Assembly (NCBI GenBank): GCA_964396245.1
Contig: CAYNEO010000013.1
Span: 7,550-71,549 of the forward strand
Length of the DNA: 64,000 nt
From: CAYNEO01 sp964396245
Lineage (GTDB): Bacteria; Zixibacteria; MSB-5A5; GN15; FEB-12
Reading direction: 5' to 3'
Both the position numbers and the translations under genes were made by a program. Shown here in pieces: positions 1 through 7,789 of the stretch. The notes under the pieces were generated by a model, which saw only the letters and a list, made by a program, of their open reading frames with translations, made no database searches and was not told the origin of the DNA. How positions within the stretch are numbered: position 1 is the stretch's first letter; the number at the start of each line of letters is the position of its first letter.

Positions 1-88
1 GGGTGACAATGTGAATCACGTGAGATGCCATGGCTCTCAGTGCCGGTATCGATTGTGATTCGCCCGTGGTAGCGCCAGCCTCTGTTAC

Positions 89-739
89 GTGCCTTCTTTT
101 CTGCAAAAACAGGCAGTGGTCCCTTCGGGGACTGGAAAGCAAACCATACAAAACAGGCGGCAGGACGTGGGTAGAGGAAGAATCATCTATCAAGATTGGA
201 TTGTCGAACTGGGGCGGGAGCCATCGGAGATAGCGCGGGAATCCTCCCTATGGAACAATGTCAGCGGGCATTTGGACCGAGCGTTTGCGGGGCTTGACGG
301 ATTGCGGGTTTCATCAAGTGTCGACACAGCGAGAGTAGTTCGAATTAAAGAAGCGGTGAACCGGGCGCTGGAATCACTGGACGAGGAGGAGCAGGAGTTT
401 GTCGTGCGATTTTACTACATGGGGCAGAGTTACTCTGAACTGGCAGAATTGAGCGGACGACCGGTGCACAAGCTGGAAACGATGCATCGGCAGGTCATTC
501 GCCGACTCCGCAATCAACTGGCTGCTCTCGTTGACGATGGTTGCAGTTCCAGCCGGGAAGAGGTTTGTCGGTGCCCGATATGTTCGTCGCCGAGACGTCG
601 GGAGATAGATGAATTGATACGGGCTCGGAATCCGCAAGAAACATGGCGGCGGATCATGAGGAATTTGAAGCGAGAATTCGAGATCGATATCAAGTCGCCA
701 AATACGCTGGCGGTACACGAGAAATATCACGCTCGATGA
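89..739 (+). CDS. Sigma-70 region 4-like HTH protein with C-terminal Cys motif
   Basis: The product is 216 residues if the GTG at 89 is used; no clear ribosome binding site fixes the start. Residues of about 105-145 resemble sigma-70 region 4: a LDEEEQEFVVRFYYMG helix followed by SYSELAELSGRPVHKLE and a basic helix. The 50 or so residues after it hold a CRCPICSSPRRREID stretch with three close cysteines, like a small zinc-binding or zinc-ribbon element. There is no region 2, so it is unlikely to be a complete sigma factor. It may be a DNA-binding regulator. The following small ribbon-helix-helix-like gene starts 27 bases after its stop, suggesting co-transcription. The function is unknown. 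Confidence 0.6.
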   Translation: MPSFLQKQAVVPSGTGKQTIQNRRQDVGRGRIIYQDWIVELGREPSEIARESSLWNNVSGHLDRAFAGLDGLRVSSSVDTARVVRIKEAVNRALESLDEEEQEFVVRFYYMGQSYSELAELSGRPVHKLETMHRQVIRRLRNQLAALVDDGCSSSREEVCRCPICSSPRRREIDELIRARNPQETWRRIMRNLKREFEIDIKSPNTLAVHEKYHAR

Positions 740-765
740 TTCATGCTAAGCGAGAGAGGGAAGTA

Positions 766-1023
766 ATGGCTCGGAAGGCAAAAACAATTCGTACCTCTAA
801 GGGTGATCACTGTTTGAACCTGTATGTTTCCTGGGAGCTGAAGGAGCGCATCCGGGAACTGGCCAAACGGTTTGATCGCCCGATTGCGGATATCGCACGG
901 TCGGTGCTCAAGATCGGCATCCCGTTGTTCGAAGGTCTGTCGGAGGCGGAGGAGACGGTGATTCGCGAAAACGTGCGGCTACTCCGGCGGTTGCGTAAGG
1001 TTAAATCACTCAAGGACATTTGA
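766..1023 (+). CDS. Small ribbon-helix-helix-like DNA-binding protein
   Basis: The product is 85 residues. The reading frame stays open upstream to 643, but the ATG at 766 has a purine-rich GAGAGGGAAG ribosome binding site just ahead of it, so that start is chosen. The sequence LNLYVSWELKERIRELAKRF followed by a second helix (PIADIARSVLKIGI) matches the strand-helix-helix pattern of Arc/MetJ or CopG-type repressors. The C-terminal third is charged and helical. It probably forms one unit with the preceding HTH/Cys-motif gene. Its target is unknown. The fold call is by pattern only. Confidence 0.6.
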   Translation: MARKAKTIRTSKGDHCLNLYVSWELKERIRELAKRFDRPIADIARSVLKIGIPLFEGLSEAEETVIRENVRLLRRLRKVKSLKDI

Positions 1024-1092
1024 TTTTTCGTTTCGCCCTTTAGCAATAGTCTGTTCGTCCGGAAGGTGGACCGGTTCGGGACAAAAAAGGGC

Positions 1093-1121
1093 TTGAACCG
1101 TCGTGAGGATATTCGTATACT
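1093..1121 (+). promoter_or_regulatory. Sigma-70-like promoter for the lipid A operon
   Basis: A TTGAAC -35 hexamer (1093-1098) and a TATACT -10 hexamer (1116-1121) are separated by exactly 17 bases. They lie 27 bases before the lpxC-fabZ start codon, which predicts a leader of about 20 nucleotides. Confidence 0.65.
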
Positions 1122-1148
1122 CCTTCAACTTATTGCAGGTCAAACAGT

Positions 1149-2540
1149 ATGTACGATAAACAACGAACTGTCGCGCAGGAGATTTCGGTCACCGGTATCG
1201 GGCTGCATACCGGGAATCCGTGCACGATGATATTCAAACCGGCTCCGCCGGATACCGGAATTCGGTTCGTGCGGTCCGATTTGCCTGATAAGCCGTCGGT
1301 TATCGCCGACATCGATCATGTCGTGGATATCTCCCGGGGTACGACGCTTCAGGACGGAGAGGCCAAGGTCCACACGGTCGAGCATGTGCTGGCGGCGTTC
1401 GCAGGTCTTCAACTCGACAACGTACTGGTCGAGTTGGACAACAGCGAACCGCCTGTCGGGGATGGTTCCTCGAAGCCCTACGTAGACAAATTGCTCGAAG
1501 CGGGCATAGAGGCTCAGGATGTTGACAAGACGTACCTTGAAATCGACACGCCCATGTCATACAGCGAGAAGGATCGGGGTGTGGACCTCGTAGTGACGCC
1601 GTCGGACGATCTCAGGATCACGTTCATGATCGACTACAAGAATCCGGCGCTCGGCACCCAATACACGACGCTTCAGAGCCTCGAGGGGGAATTTGTCGAT
1701 GAATTCGCACCGGCTCGGACGTTCTGTTTCCTGTCGGAGGTGGAGATGCTTCGCGACAACGGGTTGATCAAAGGCGGCAGCCTTGATAACGCCGTGGTGA
1801 TTTATGATTCCGACCAGGGTCAGGTTGAAGTTGACCGCATTCGTAAGGCGCTGGATATCAAGGGCGAGGCGTTCGTGGGTAAGACCGGTATCATCAACGA
1901 CGTTCCGCTTCGCTTCTATAACGAACCGGTAAGGCACAAGACGCTCGATTTGCTCGGCGATCTCTTTCTGATAGGCGTGCCGTTCAAGGGACACGTGCTG
2001 GCGGCGCGTTCGGGGCACAAGGCCAATGTGGAGTTGGCGCGGAGAATGCGTCAGCTTTACAAGAAGAAGAAAATTGCAGGCAAGTACTCCACCGACGCCA
2101 CCAAGTACTTGTTCGATATCAACTCCATTTTGAATATCATGCCTCACCGGTACCCGTTCCTGCTGATTGACCGTATCCTTGATCTGGAACCGGACAAGCG
2201 GGTGGTGGCGCTGAAGAATGTGACGATCAACGAGCCGTTTTTCCAGGGGCATTTCCCGGGGCATCCGATCATGCCGGGGGTGTTGATTCTGGAGGCGATG
2301 GCGCAGGCGGGCGGTGTTCTGCTCCTGAATGCGATCGACGAGCCGCAGAAGAAGGTCGTGTATTTCATGTCGATTGACAACGCCCGGTTCCGCAAGCCGG
2401 TCATGCCGGGCGATCAGCTGCGGTTCGAGTTGAGGATGCACGCTTTCCGACGAAATACCTGCAAGATGTCCGGAGAGGCGTATGTTGACGGCACGGTTGT
2501 AGCCAATGCCGATTTCATGGCGATGGTGGTTGACCGATGA
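1149..2540 (+). CDS. lpxC-fabZ: Fused UDP-3-O-acyl-N-acetylglucosamine deacetylase / (3R)-hydroxyacyl-ACP dehydratase (LpxC-FabZ)
   Basis: A 463-residue two-enzyme fusion. Residues 1 to about 310 are LpxC, the zinc-dependent committed step of lipid A synthesis. HTVEHVLAAF (His79) plus RHKTLDLLGDL and GHVLAARSGHKA supply the metal and catalytic residues. Residues of about 325-463 are FabZ, the fatty-acid dehydratase, with IMPHRYPFLLIDRIL and GHFPGHPIMPGVLILEAMAQ. The fusion is known in Bacteroidetes/Chlorobi relatives and joins two enzymes that compete for hydroxyacyl-ACP flux. The gene opens the operon behind a good promoter, and its stop codon overlaps the lpxA start by four bases. Both halves look intact. 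Confidence 0.97.
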   Translation: MYDKQRTVAQEISVTGIGLHTGNPCTMIFKPAPPDTGIRFVRSDLPDKPSVIADIDHVVDISRGTTLQDGEAKVHTVEHVLAAFAGLQLDNVLVELDNSEPPVGDGSSKPYVDKLLEAGIEAQDVDKTYLEIDTPMSYSEKDRGVDLVVTPSDDLRITFMIDYKNPALGTQYTTLQSLEGEFVDEFAPARTFCFLSEVEMLRDNGLIKGGSLDNAVVIYDSDQGQVEVDRIRKALDIKGEAFVGKTGIINDVPLRFYNEPVRHKTLDLLGDLFLIGVPFKGHVLAARSGHKANVELARRMRQLYKKKKIAGKYSTDATKYLFDINSILNIMPHRYPFLLIDRILDLEPDKRVVALKNVTINEPFFQGHFPGHPIMPGVLILEAMAQAGGVLLLNAIDEPQKKVVYFMSIDNARFRKPVMPGDQLRFELRMHAFRRNTCKMSGEAYVDGTVVANADFMAMVVDR

Positions 2541-3310
2541 GTGAGATACATCCAACAGCCATAGTCTCGCCGAAAGCGCAGATTGGCGAGAATGTCACGA
2601 TCGGGCCGTTTGCGATTATCGAGGACGGTGTCGTTATCGGTGACGGATGCACGATCGTCTCGTCGTCACGGATAGCCTCCGGCGCGGTGCTCGGCAAGAA
2701 CGTAAAGGTGTTTCACGGCGCGGTGATCGGCACTGTTCCTCAGGATTTGAAATTCGAAGGGGAAAAGACCAGGGCTGTCATCGGCGACAATACGGTCGTG
2801 CGCGAGTACGCCACGATCAACCGGGGGACGAAGGCGCACGGCGAAACGACAATCGGGCAGAATTGTTTCCTGATGGCTTACTCGCACGTGGCGCATGATT
2901 GTATTATCGGGAACAATGTCATCCTCGCCAATTCGGTGAACCTGGCCGGACATATCGAGATCGACGATTATGCTATCATCGGCGGCGTGGTGCCGGTTCA
3001 CCAGTTTGTGAAGATCGGGGCGCATTCGATGGTCGGCGGCGGATTCCGAATCCCGCAGGATATCTGTCCCTATTCACTGGTGGCCGGCTATCCGCTGAAG
3101 GTGATGGGGCTGAATGCCGTAGGCCTCAAGCGACGCGGTTTCAAGCCGGAGGCTATCAAGGCGCTGCAACTGGCATTCAAGTTTCTTTTCCAGTCGGGGT
3201 TGAATACGACGCAGGCGGTGGAAAAAATTAAGTCCGAGATAGAAATCATCCCCGAGGTGAAGGTAATACTGGACTTCCTGGAGCGATCCAACCGGGGTAT
3301 AGTGAAATGA
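2537..3310 (+). CDS. lpxA: Acyl-ACP--UDP-N-acetylglucosamine O-acyltransferase
   Basis: The 257-residue length is normal for LpxA, which puts the first acyl chain on the UDP-sugar of lipid A. The N-terminal two thirds are left-handed beta-helix hexapeptide repeats (for example IGENVTIGPFAIIEDGVVIG). The family block GGVVPVHQFVKIGAHSMVGG and the helical C-terminus (LKRRGFKPEAIKAL) are present. The catalytic-type His lies in the MAYSHVAHDC segment. Translation is coupled to lpxC-fabZ through a four-base ATGA overlap. A short terminator-like hairpin follows. Confidence 0.96.
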   Translation: MSEIHPTAIVSPKAQIGENVTIGPFAIIEDGVVIGDGCTIVSSSRIASGAVLGKNVKVFHGAVIGTVPQDLKFEGEKTRAVIGDNTVVREYATINRGTKAHGETTIGQNCFLMAYSHVAHDCIIGNNVILANSVNLAGHIEIDDYAIIGGVVPVHQFVKIGAHSMVGGGFRIPQDICPYSLVAGYPLKVMGLNAVGLKRRGFKPEAIKALQLAFKFLFQSGLNTTQAVEKIKSEIEIIPEVKVILDFLERSNRGIVK

Positions 3311-3312
3311 AT

Positions 3313-3334
3313 AAGCGGCTACGGCCGCTTTTTT
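3313..3334 (+). terminator. Intrinsic terminator-like hairpin after lpxA
   Basis: Stem AAGCGGC / GCCGCTT with a TACG tetraloop runs straight into six Ts. It lies between lpxA and the oxidoreductase gene, inside an otherwise continuous operon, so it may only partly terminate transcription. Confidence 0.6.
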
Positions 3335-3356
3335 GCCATTTTGAGAAACAGATTTA

Positions 3357-4352
3357 ATGGATAAGATCAAGACCGCAGTTGTTGGCGTTGGGGCTCTCGG
3401 ACGGCATCATCTCAAGTGGCTGAGCCAGTTGCCGGCATCGCAATTGGTCGGTCTGCTGGATATCGACGCTGACAAGGCAAACAAGTACGCGCGGGAATAC
3501 GGGATCACGTCGTTCGAGTCGCTCGACCAGGTTGCCGGGGAAGCACAGGCGGTGTCCGTTGTCGTGCCGACGACGGCGCATTTCGACGTAGCATCGCAAT
3601 TGATCGAACGCGGCGTGCACTGTCTGATCGAAAAACCGGTGGCGCCGTCGCTTGACCAGTCGCAACGTCTCAGCAAGCTGGCGACAGAGAAAAATGTCAA
3701 GGTGACTGTCGGGCAGATCGAGCGATTCAACCCGGCGGTGCGGGCGCTCACCGGAATGGACGTGCGTCCGTCGTTTATCGAGGCGCACCGTTTGGCGGCA
3801 TTCGACCCGAGGGGGACGGATGTGGCGGTGGTGCTCGATCTGATGATTCACGATATCGATCTCGTGCTGACGTTTATTGATTCGAAACTTGCGGATATTC
3901 AGGCTTCGGCGGTGGCGGTCGTATCGGATCAGGCGGATATCGCCAATGCCCGTCTGACTTTCGAAAACGGTGCAGTGGCGAACCTGACGGCATCGCGGAT
4001 ATCGCTCAACGCCATGCGCAAGCTGCGTATTTTTCAGAAATCCGGGTATTTCTCCCTTGACCTGACCAAAAAGCAGGCCGATCTGTATTTACTGGCACGG
4101 GAGGGGATTGCGTCGGACGGGATGCGCGTTCCCCTGGGCAAGTCAGGCAAAGACCTGCTGTACAAGAAGATTGTCGACGATGGTCAGGATATGCTCGGGC
4201 TGGAGCTCGACACTTTTTTGATTGCCATTCTCAAGGGCCTGCCGGTAGCGGTGACGCTGGAACAGGCTGCCGAGGCGGTGCGGGTGGCACTGGAAGTTGA
4301 ACGAATCGGCACCAAATCCATATCCCGGATGATAGAGGCGGAACCGACATAA
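3357..4352 (+). CDS. Gfo/Idh/MocA-family NAD(P)-dependent oxidoreductase in lipid A cluster
   Basis: A 331-residue oxidoreductase. The N-terminal Rossmann fold shows VGVGALGRHHLKWL (nucleotide-binding glycines). The family EKP motif (CLIEKPVAPS, about residue 92) carries the catalytic lysine, and a MIHDIDLVL segment lies near the active site. The C-terminal half is the usual beta-sheet domain. Substrates in this family are usually sugars or sugar nucleotides. Its place between lpxA and lpxB suggests a lipid A sugar substrate. GnnA, a Gfo/Idh/MocA enzyme that oxidises UDP-GlcNAc at C3 for amide-linked lipid A, is a known precedent, but no GnnB aminotransferase is nearby, so that role is inference. 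Confidence 0.85.
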   Translation: MDKIKTAVVGVGALGRHHLKWLSQLPASQLVGLLDIDADKANKYAREYGITSFESLDQVAGEAQAVSVVVPTTAHFDVASQLIERGVHCLIEKPVAPSLDQSQRLSKLATEKNVKVTVGQIERFNPAVRALTGMDVRPSFIEAHRLAAFDPRGTDVAVVLDLMIHDIDLVLTFIDSKLADIQASAVAVVSDQADIANARLTFENGAVANLTASRISLNAMRKLRIFQKSGYFSLDLTKKQADLYLLAREGIASDGMRVPLGKSGKDLLYKKIVDDGQDMLGLELDTFLIAILKGLPVAVTLEQAAEAVRVALEVERIGTKSISRMIEAEPT

Positions 4353-4354
4353 CG

Positions 4355-5461
4355 ATGAGCCAACCGCTGCTGTTTGTATCGGCCGGCGATCCGTCGGGAG
4401 ATAACGCCACCAGCCACTTGATCGCTCACCTCAAACGAAATCACCCCGACCTGGAGTTTTTCGGTCTCGGGGGGCCGAAACTCAAATCACTCGGGCAGGA
4501 GCAACTGGCCGCCGGCGGTGATCTGGCCGTCCTCGGTTTTCTGGAGGTGGCGCGGAAGTACTCCTTCTTTCGGGACCTTCTCGCACGTTGCGCCGAAGAG
4601 ATCAAACGAAGAAAACCGTCGTGCGTGCTCCTGGTCGATTATCCCGGCTTCAATCTCCGGCTCGCCGAACGGATCAAACCGTCGGGAATTCCCATTGTCT
4701 ATTACATATCGCCGCAGGTCTGGGCGTGGGGGCGCAAGCGGATTCATCAAATTGCGCGGCTGGTGGACCGAATGATACTGATTTTGCCGTTCGAGGAAGA
4801 GCTGTTCCGACAGCACAATGTGCCGTGTGATATGGTCGGGCATTATCTTCTGGATGATATCCCGGCTGAATACCTGGCATCGCCCATCCCCGAGAATAAC
4901 CGCCTGGCGCTTCTACCGGGCTCGCGTCCGCAGGAAATTGACCGAATGCTTGCCCCGATGCTCGAGGCTGCTCGACGTATGCATGCGGCATACGGCACAA
5001 CCTCGGTTGTGGCGGGCCTTAAAAACGGTTATACTTATGACAGGCACCTTGGCGAAGGTGACACTGATTTTATCAGTATCATCTATGATGACTCGCGCCG
5101 GGCTATCTACGGGAGTGAACTCGTATTGACCGCTTCGGGGACGGCTACTCTCGAGACGGGGATTATCGGTCGCCCGATGGTAGTGGTGTACAAAACCGGG
5201 TTTGTGACGTACCAGATTGCCCGGCGACTGGTCAAGCTCGGCATGATAGCGCTGGTGAATCTGGTTCTGGGAAAGCGGGTGGTGCCGGAGTTGATTCAGA
5301 ACGAGGCCGGCCCGCGCCAAATGTTTGACGAGTTATCGCGGTATAAGAAAGACAGGCGGTACCGCGATGAGGTGAAGGCCGAACTGGACCGGGTTCCCCG
5401 CCTGCTTGGAGGTCACGGCGCGAGCGAGCGAGCCGCCGGGGTGGTGGAAAAGTATTTATGA
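4355..5461 (+). CDS. lpxB: Lipid-A-disaccharide synthase
   Basis: The 368-residue product is the normal size for LpxB, the inverting glycosyltransferase that joins lipid X to the UDP-diacyl sugar at the inner face of the cytoplasmic membrane. The opening block SAGDPSGDNATSHLI and FFGLGGPKL are diagnostic. YISPQVWAWGRKR and the LTASGTATLET nucleotide-binding block are also conserved. It starts two bases after the preceding stop, and its own stop overlaps the waaA start (ATGA), so it is translated within the operon. Confidence 0.96.
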   Translation: MSQPLLFVSAGDPSGDNATSHLIAHLKRNHPDLEFFGLGGPKLKSLGQEQLAAGGDLAVLGFLEVARKYSFFRDLLARCAEEIKRRKPSCVLLVDYPGFNLRLAERIKPSGIPIVYYISPQVWAWGRKRIHQIARLVDRMILILPFEEELFRQHNVPCDMVGHYLLDDIPAEYLASPIPENNRLALLPGSRPQEIDRMLAPMLEAARRMHAAYGTTSVVAGLKNGYTYDRHLGEGDTDFISIIYDDSRRAIYGSELVLTASGTATLETGIIGRPMVVVYKTGFVTYQIARRLVKLGMIALVNLVLGKRVVPELIQNEAGPRQMFDELSRYKKDRRYRDEVKAELDRVPRLLGGHGASERAAGVVEKYL

Positions 5462-6711
5462 TGTTCTTTTACAACATGGTGATGTCGGCGGCGCGGGCAG
5501 TGGTATATCCGTGGGGTCGTCTCAAGGCGACTGCAGGGGAAGAGGTTTGGCGCGGCCGCCTGGCTCTCATTCCGAATGTTGGCCCCAAGGACCTCTGGCT
5601 TCATGCGGCTTCGGTCGGCGAAGTCAAGGTTATCGGGTATTTGATTGATTATCTCCAACAACAGAGCCCGTCGGTGTCTATCCATGTGACAGTCACGACG
5701 CCGGCCGGTTTCAAAACGGCCGTCTCCAGTTTTGATCAGAGTGTCACGGTTACCTATCTTCCGCTCGATGCCAAGCGGGCCGTACGGCGGACGCTGGACT
5801 TGATCGACCCGAAAATGATCGTTATCGCGGAGACCGAAATTTGGCCGCGCTTGATCACGGAAGCATCGGAGAGAAATATCCCGGTCGTGCTGGTAAATGG
5901 CCGGATGTCGAAAGAGGCATTTAAGAAGTATCGGTTGATACGATCAAGTGTCAGGAAATTGCTGTCCAGATACGAGCGGTTTTTCTTCAAGACTGTCGAG
6001 GACCGCGACCGCTATGGCGAGTTCGGTGTTTCCGCGGATAAGATGGTTGTCACGGGAGACATGAAATTCGACGCACCGCTTTTGAAGAAATCGCCGGGCA
6101 AGATACATGAAGTCCGAAGTCGGGCCGGGGTGGCCGATGATGCCTTTTTCCTGGTTGCCGGCTCAACTCGCTCGGGCGAGGATGAAATCCTGGTCAATGT
6201 GTACCAGTCGCTAAAGAAAGAGTTTCTCAACCTGCGGTTGCTCCTGGCGCCGAGACATCTCGATCGCCTGGACGAAGTAGAACGACTGCTGGACGAAAGA
6301 GGGTTCTGGTACAGCGTCTACGGCCGCGATTCGGATTCTAAAGAGGTACGGGCGGATTCGATTGTGCTGGTGGACCGGATGGGGTTGTTGAACGAGCTGT
6401 ACCTGGCCGCTGACCTGGCATTCGTGGGCGGCACGCTGACCGATGTGGGGGGGCACAATATCCTCGAACCGGTCTGGGCGCGCACCCCGGTTGTGTTCGG
6501 TCCATTCCTCGATAACGTGAGAGAAGCCGCAGAGTATGTTCTCGAACACAATTACGGTGCAAAGGTGAATTCGCAGGATGAATTTCGGGCGGTACTGGCA
6601 GACGTCATGAACGGTGAGCGGACATTCGGGACCAGAACGTACTCCGACGTTTCAGAATCGCCCACCGTGCAGGTCGGTCATTACCTGCTGGAACGATTGA
6701 AAGATGCTTGA
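5458..6711 (+). CDS. waaA: 3-deoxy-D-manno-octulosonic acid (Kdo) transferase
   Basis: The 417-residue product matches WaaA/KdtA, the membrane-associated glycosyltransferase that adds Kdo from CMP-Kdo to lipid IVA. Conserved blocks are LWLHAASVGEVKV (with the catalytic Glu), IVIAETEIWPRLI, LVAGSTRSGEDEIL and the C-terminal GGHNILEPVWARTPVVFGP. A hydrophobic N-terminal stretch fits membrane anchoring. The start overlaps the lpxB stop. ATG at 5458 is followed directly by a second ATG, so the start could be either. The end overlaps lpxK by eight bases. Confidence 0.95.
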   Translation: MMFFYNMVMSAARAVVYPWGRLKATAGEEVWRGRLALIPNVGPKDLWLHAASVGEVKVIGYLIDYLQQQSPSVSIHVTVTTPAGFKTAVSSFDQSVTVTYLPLDAKRAVRRTLDLIDPKMIVIAETEIWPRLITEASERNIPVVLVNGRMSKEAFKKYRLIRSSVRKLLSRYERFFFKTVEDRDRYGEFGVSADKMVVTGDMKFDAPLLKKSPGKIHEVRSRAGVADDAFFLVAGSTRSGEDEILVNVYQSLKKEFLNLRLLLAPRHLDRLDEVERLLDERGFWYSVYGRDSDSKEVRADSIVLVDRMGLLNELYLAADLAFVGGTLTDVGGHNILEPVWARTPVVFGPFLDNVREAAEYVLEHNYGAKVNSQDEFRAVLADVMNGERTFGTRTYSDVSESPTVQVGHYLLERLKDA

Positions 6712-7789
6712 ACGAACCTGGAAAAAGATTATAAGCAATAAGCGGTTTTCGCTGTGGAGCGTTCCGGCCTTTTTCCTCTGGCTGGCGTCGTTCGGTTACC
6801 GCGGGCTTTTCCTGTTGAAACGGTCCCGGTCCACGGAGACCGTGCGGCTGAAAGTGCCGGTAATCGCCGTAGGCAACCTGTCAGTGGGCGGGTCGGGGAA
6901 GACGCCCATGGTCGGTTGTATCGCGGCTGACCTTATCGACGAAGGCTACGCGGTAGGCATCGTGTCATCCGGGTACAAGCGCAAGAGCAGCGAGGCATTT
7001 GTTGAACCGGGATACCATATCATACAACGTAAGGCCGAAGAGACCGGCGACGAGGTGATGTTGCTGGCGGTGAACCTTCCGGAAGCGATGTTCTCGGTGG
7101 ATGATTCCAAGACGGTTGCCGCGCGGAGACTGGCGGAGACCGCCGATGTCGACGTGATCATTGTTGATGACGCATACCAGCATTTCACGCTCGAGCGCGA
7201 CCTGAACATAGTGACGTACGACGCCGGTGTGAAGAAACGGGAGCTCAAGCTGTTCCCGCGCGGCATCCTTCGGGAGCCGCTTTCAGCTTTGCAGCGCTCG
7301 GATGTTATTATCATCACCCGCTCCAACTTTGCCAGAGACCTCCACAAACTTATCAACCGTCTCCAGCGGTTTAATCCGAAGGCTGACATATACCATGCGG
7401 CCTTCAGCGCTGACGAGATTGTCGGCCGGGAGCAGCGGCGGTCGGTGAAGTATCTCGAGGACAAGTCCGTGTTTCTCTTTGCCGGAATCGGTAATTTCCG
7501 GGCACTGGAACGACAGGTCGGGGCTCTGGCGGCTGATGTCGATTACGCTATGGAGTTGTCGGACCACCAGGAGTACGACCAGGAATTGCTGGAAGAAATC
7601 AAAAAGAGGGCAGACGGGCACGAATCGGATCTCATACTGACCACGGCAAAAGACTGGGTGAAACTGGGGGATTTTGATTTCGGCCGGGAAATATACTACC
7701 TTAATCTTCGCGTTGATCTCGATCCGGGCGAGGAAAAGCTGATCCAGAGTATCGAGGATCGGCTCGGTCTTCAGAAGCAGGAAGAATAA
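6704..7789 (+). CDS. lpxK: Tetraacyldisaccharide 4'-kinase
   Basis: A 361-residue P-loop kinase that phosphorylates the 4' position of the lipid A disaccharide at the membrane. The Walker A region is unusual for LpxK and present here: VIAVGNLSVGGSGKTPMV. It is followed by VIIVDDAYQHFTLERDLNIV (the DD catalytic pair) and the LFPRGILREPLSALQRSDVIIITR block. The N-terminus has a hydrophobic helix (about residues 20-37). It overlaps waaA upstream and shares one base with the nadB start (TAATG) downstream. Confidence 0.95.
   Translation: MLERTWKKIISNKRFSLWSVPAFFLWLASFGYRGLFLLKRSRSTETVRLKVPVIAVGNLSVGGSGKTPMVGCIAADLIDEGYAVGIVSSGYKRKSSEAFVEPGYHIIQRKAEETGDEVMLLAVNLPEAMFSVDDSKTVAARRLAETADVDVIIVDDAYQHFTLERDLNIVTYDAGVKKRELKLFPRGILREPLSALQRSDVIIITRSNFARDLHKLINRLQRFNPKADIYHAAFSADEIVGREQRRSVKYLEDKSVFLFAGIGNFRALERQVGALAADVDYAMELSDHQEYDQELLEEIKKRADGHESDLILTTAKDWVKLGDFDFGREIYYLNLRVDLDPGEEKLIQSIEDRLGLQKQEE

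Noticed and set aside
1557..2555. 332-codon antisense open frame opposite lpxC-fabZ
   Set aside because: Shadow of a confirmed gene, with unlikely composition (His/Arg/Leu runs).
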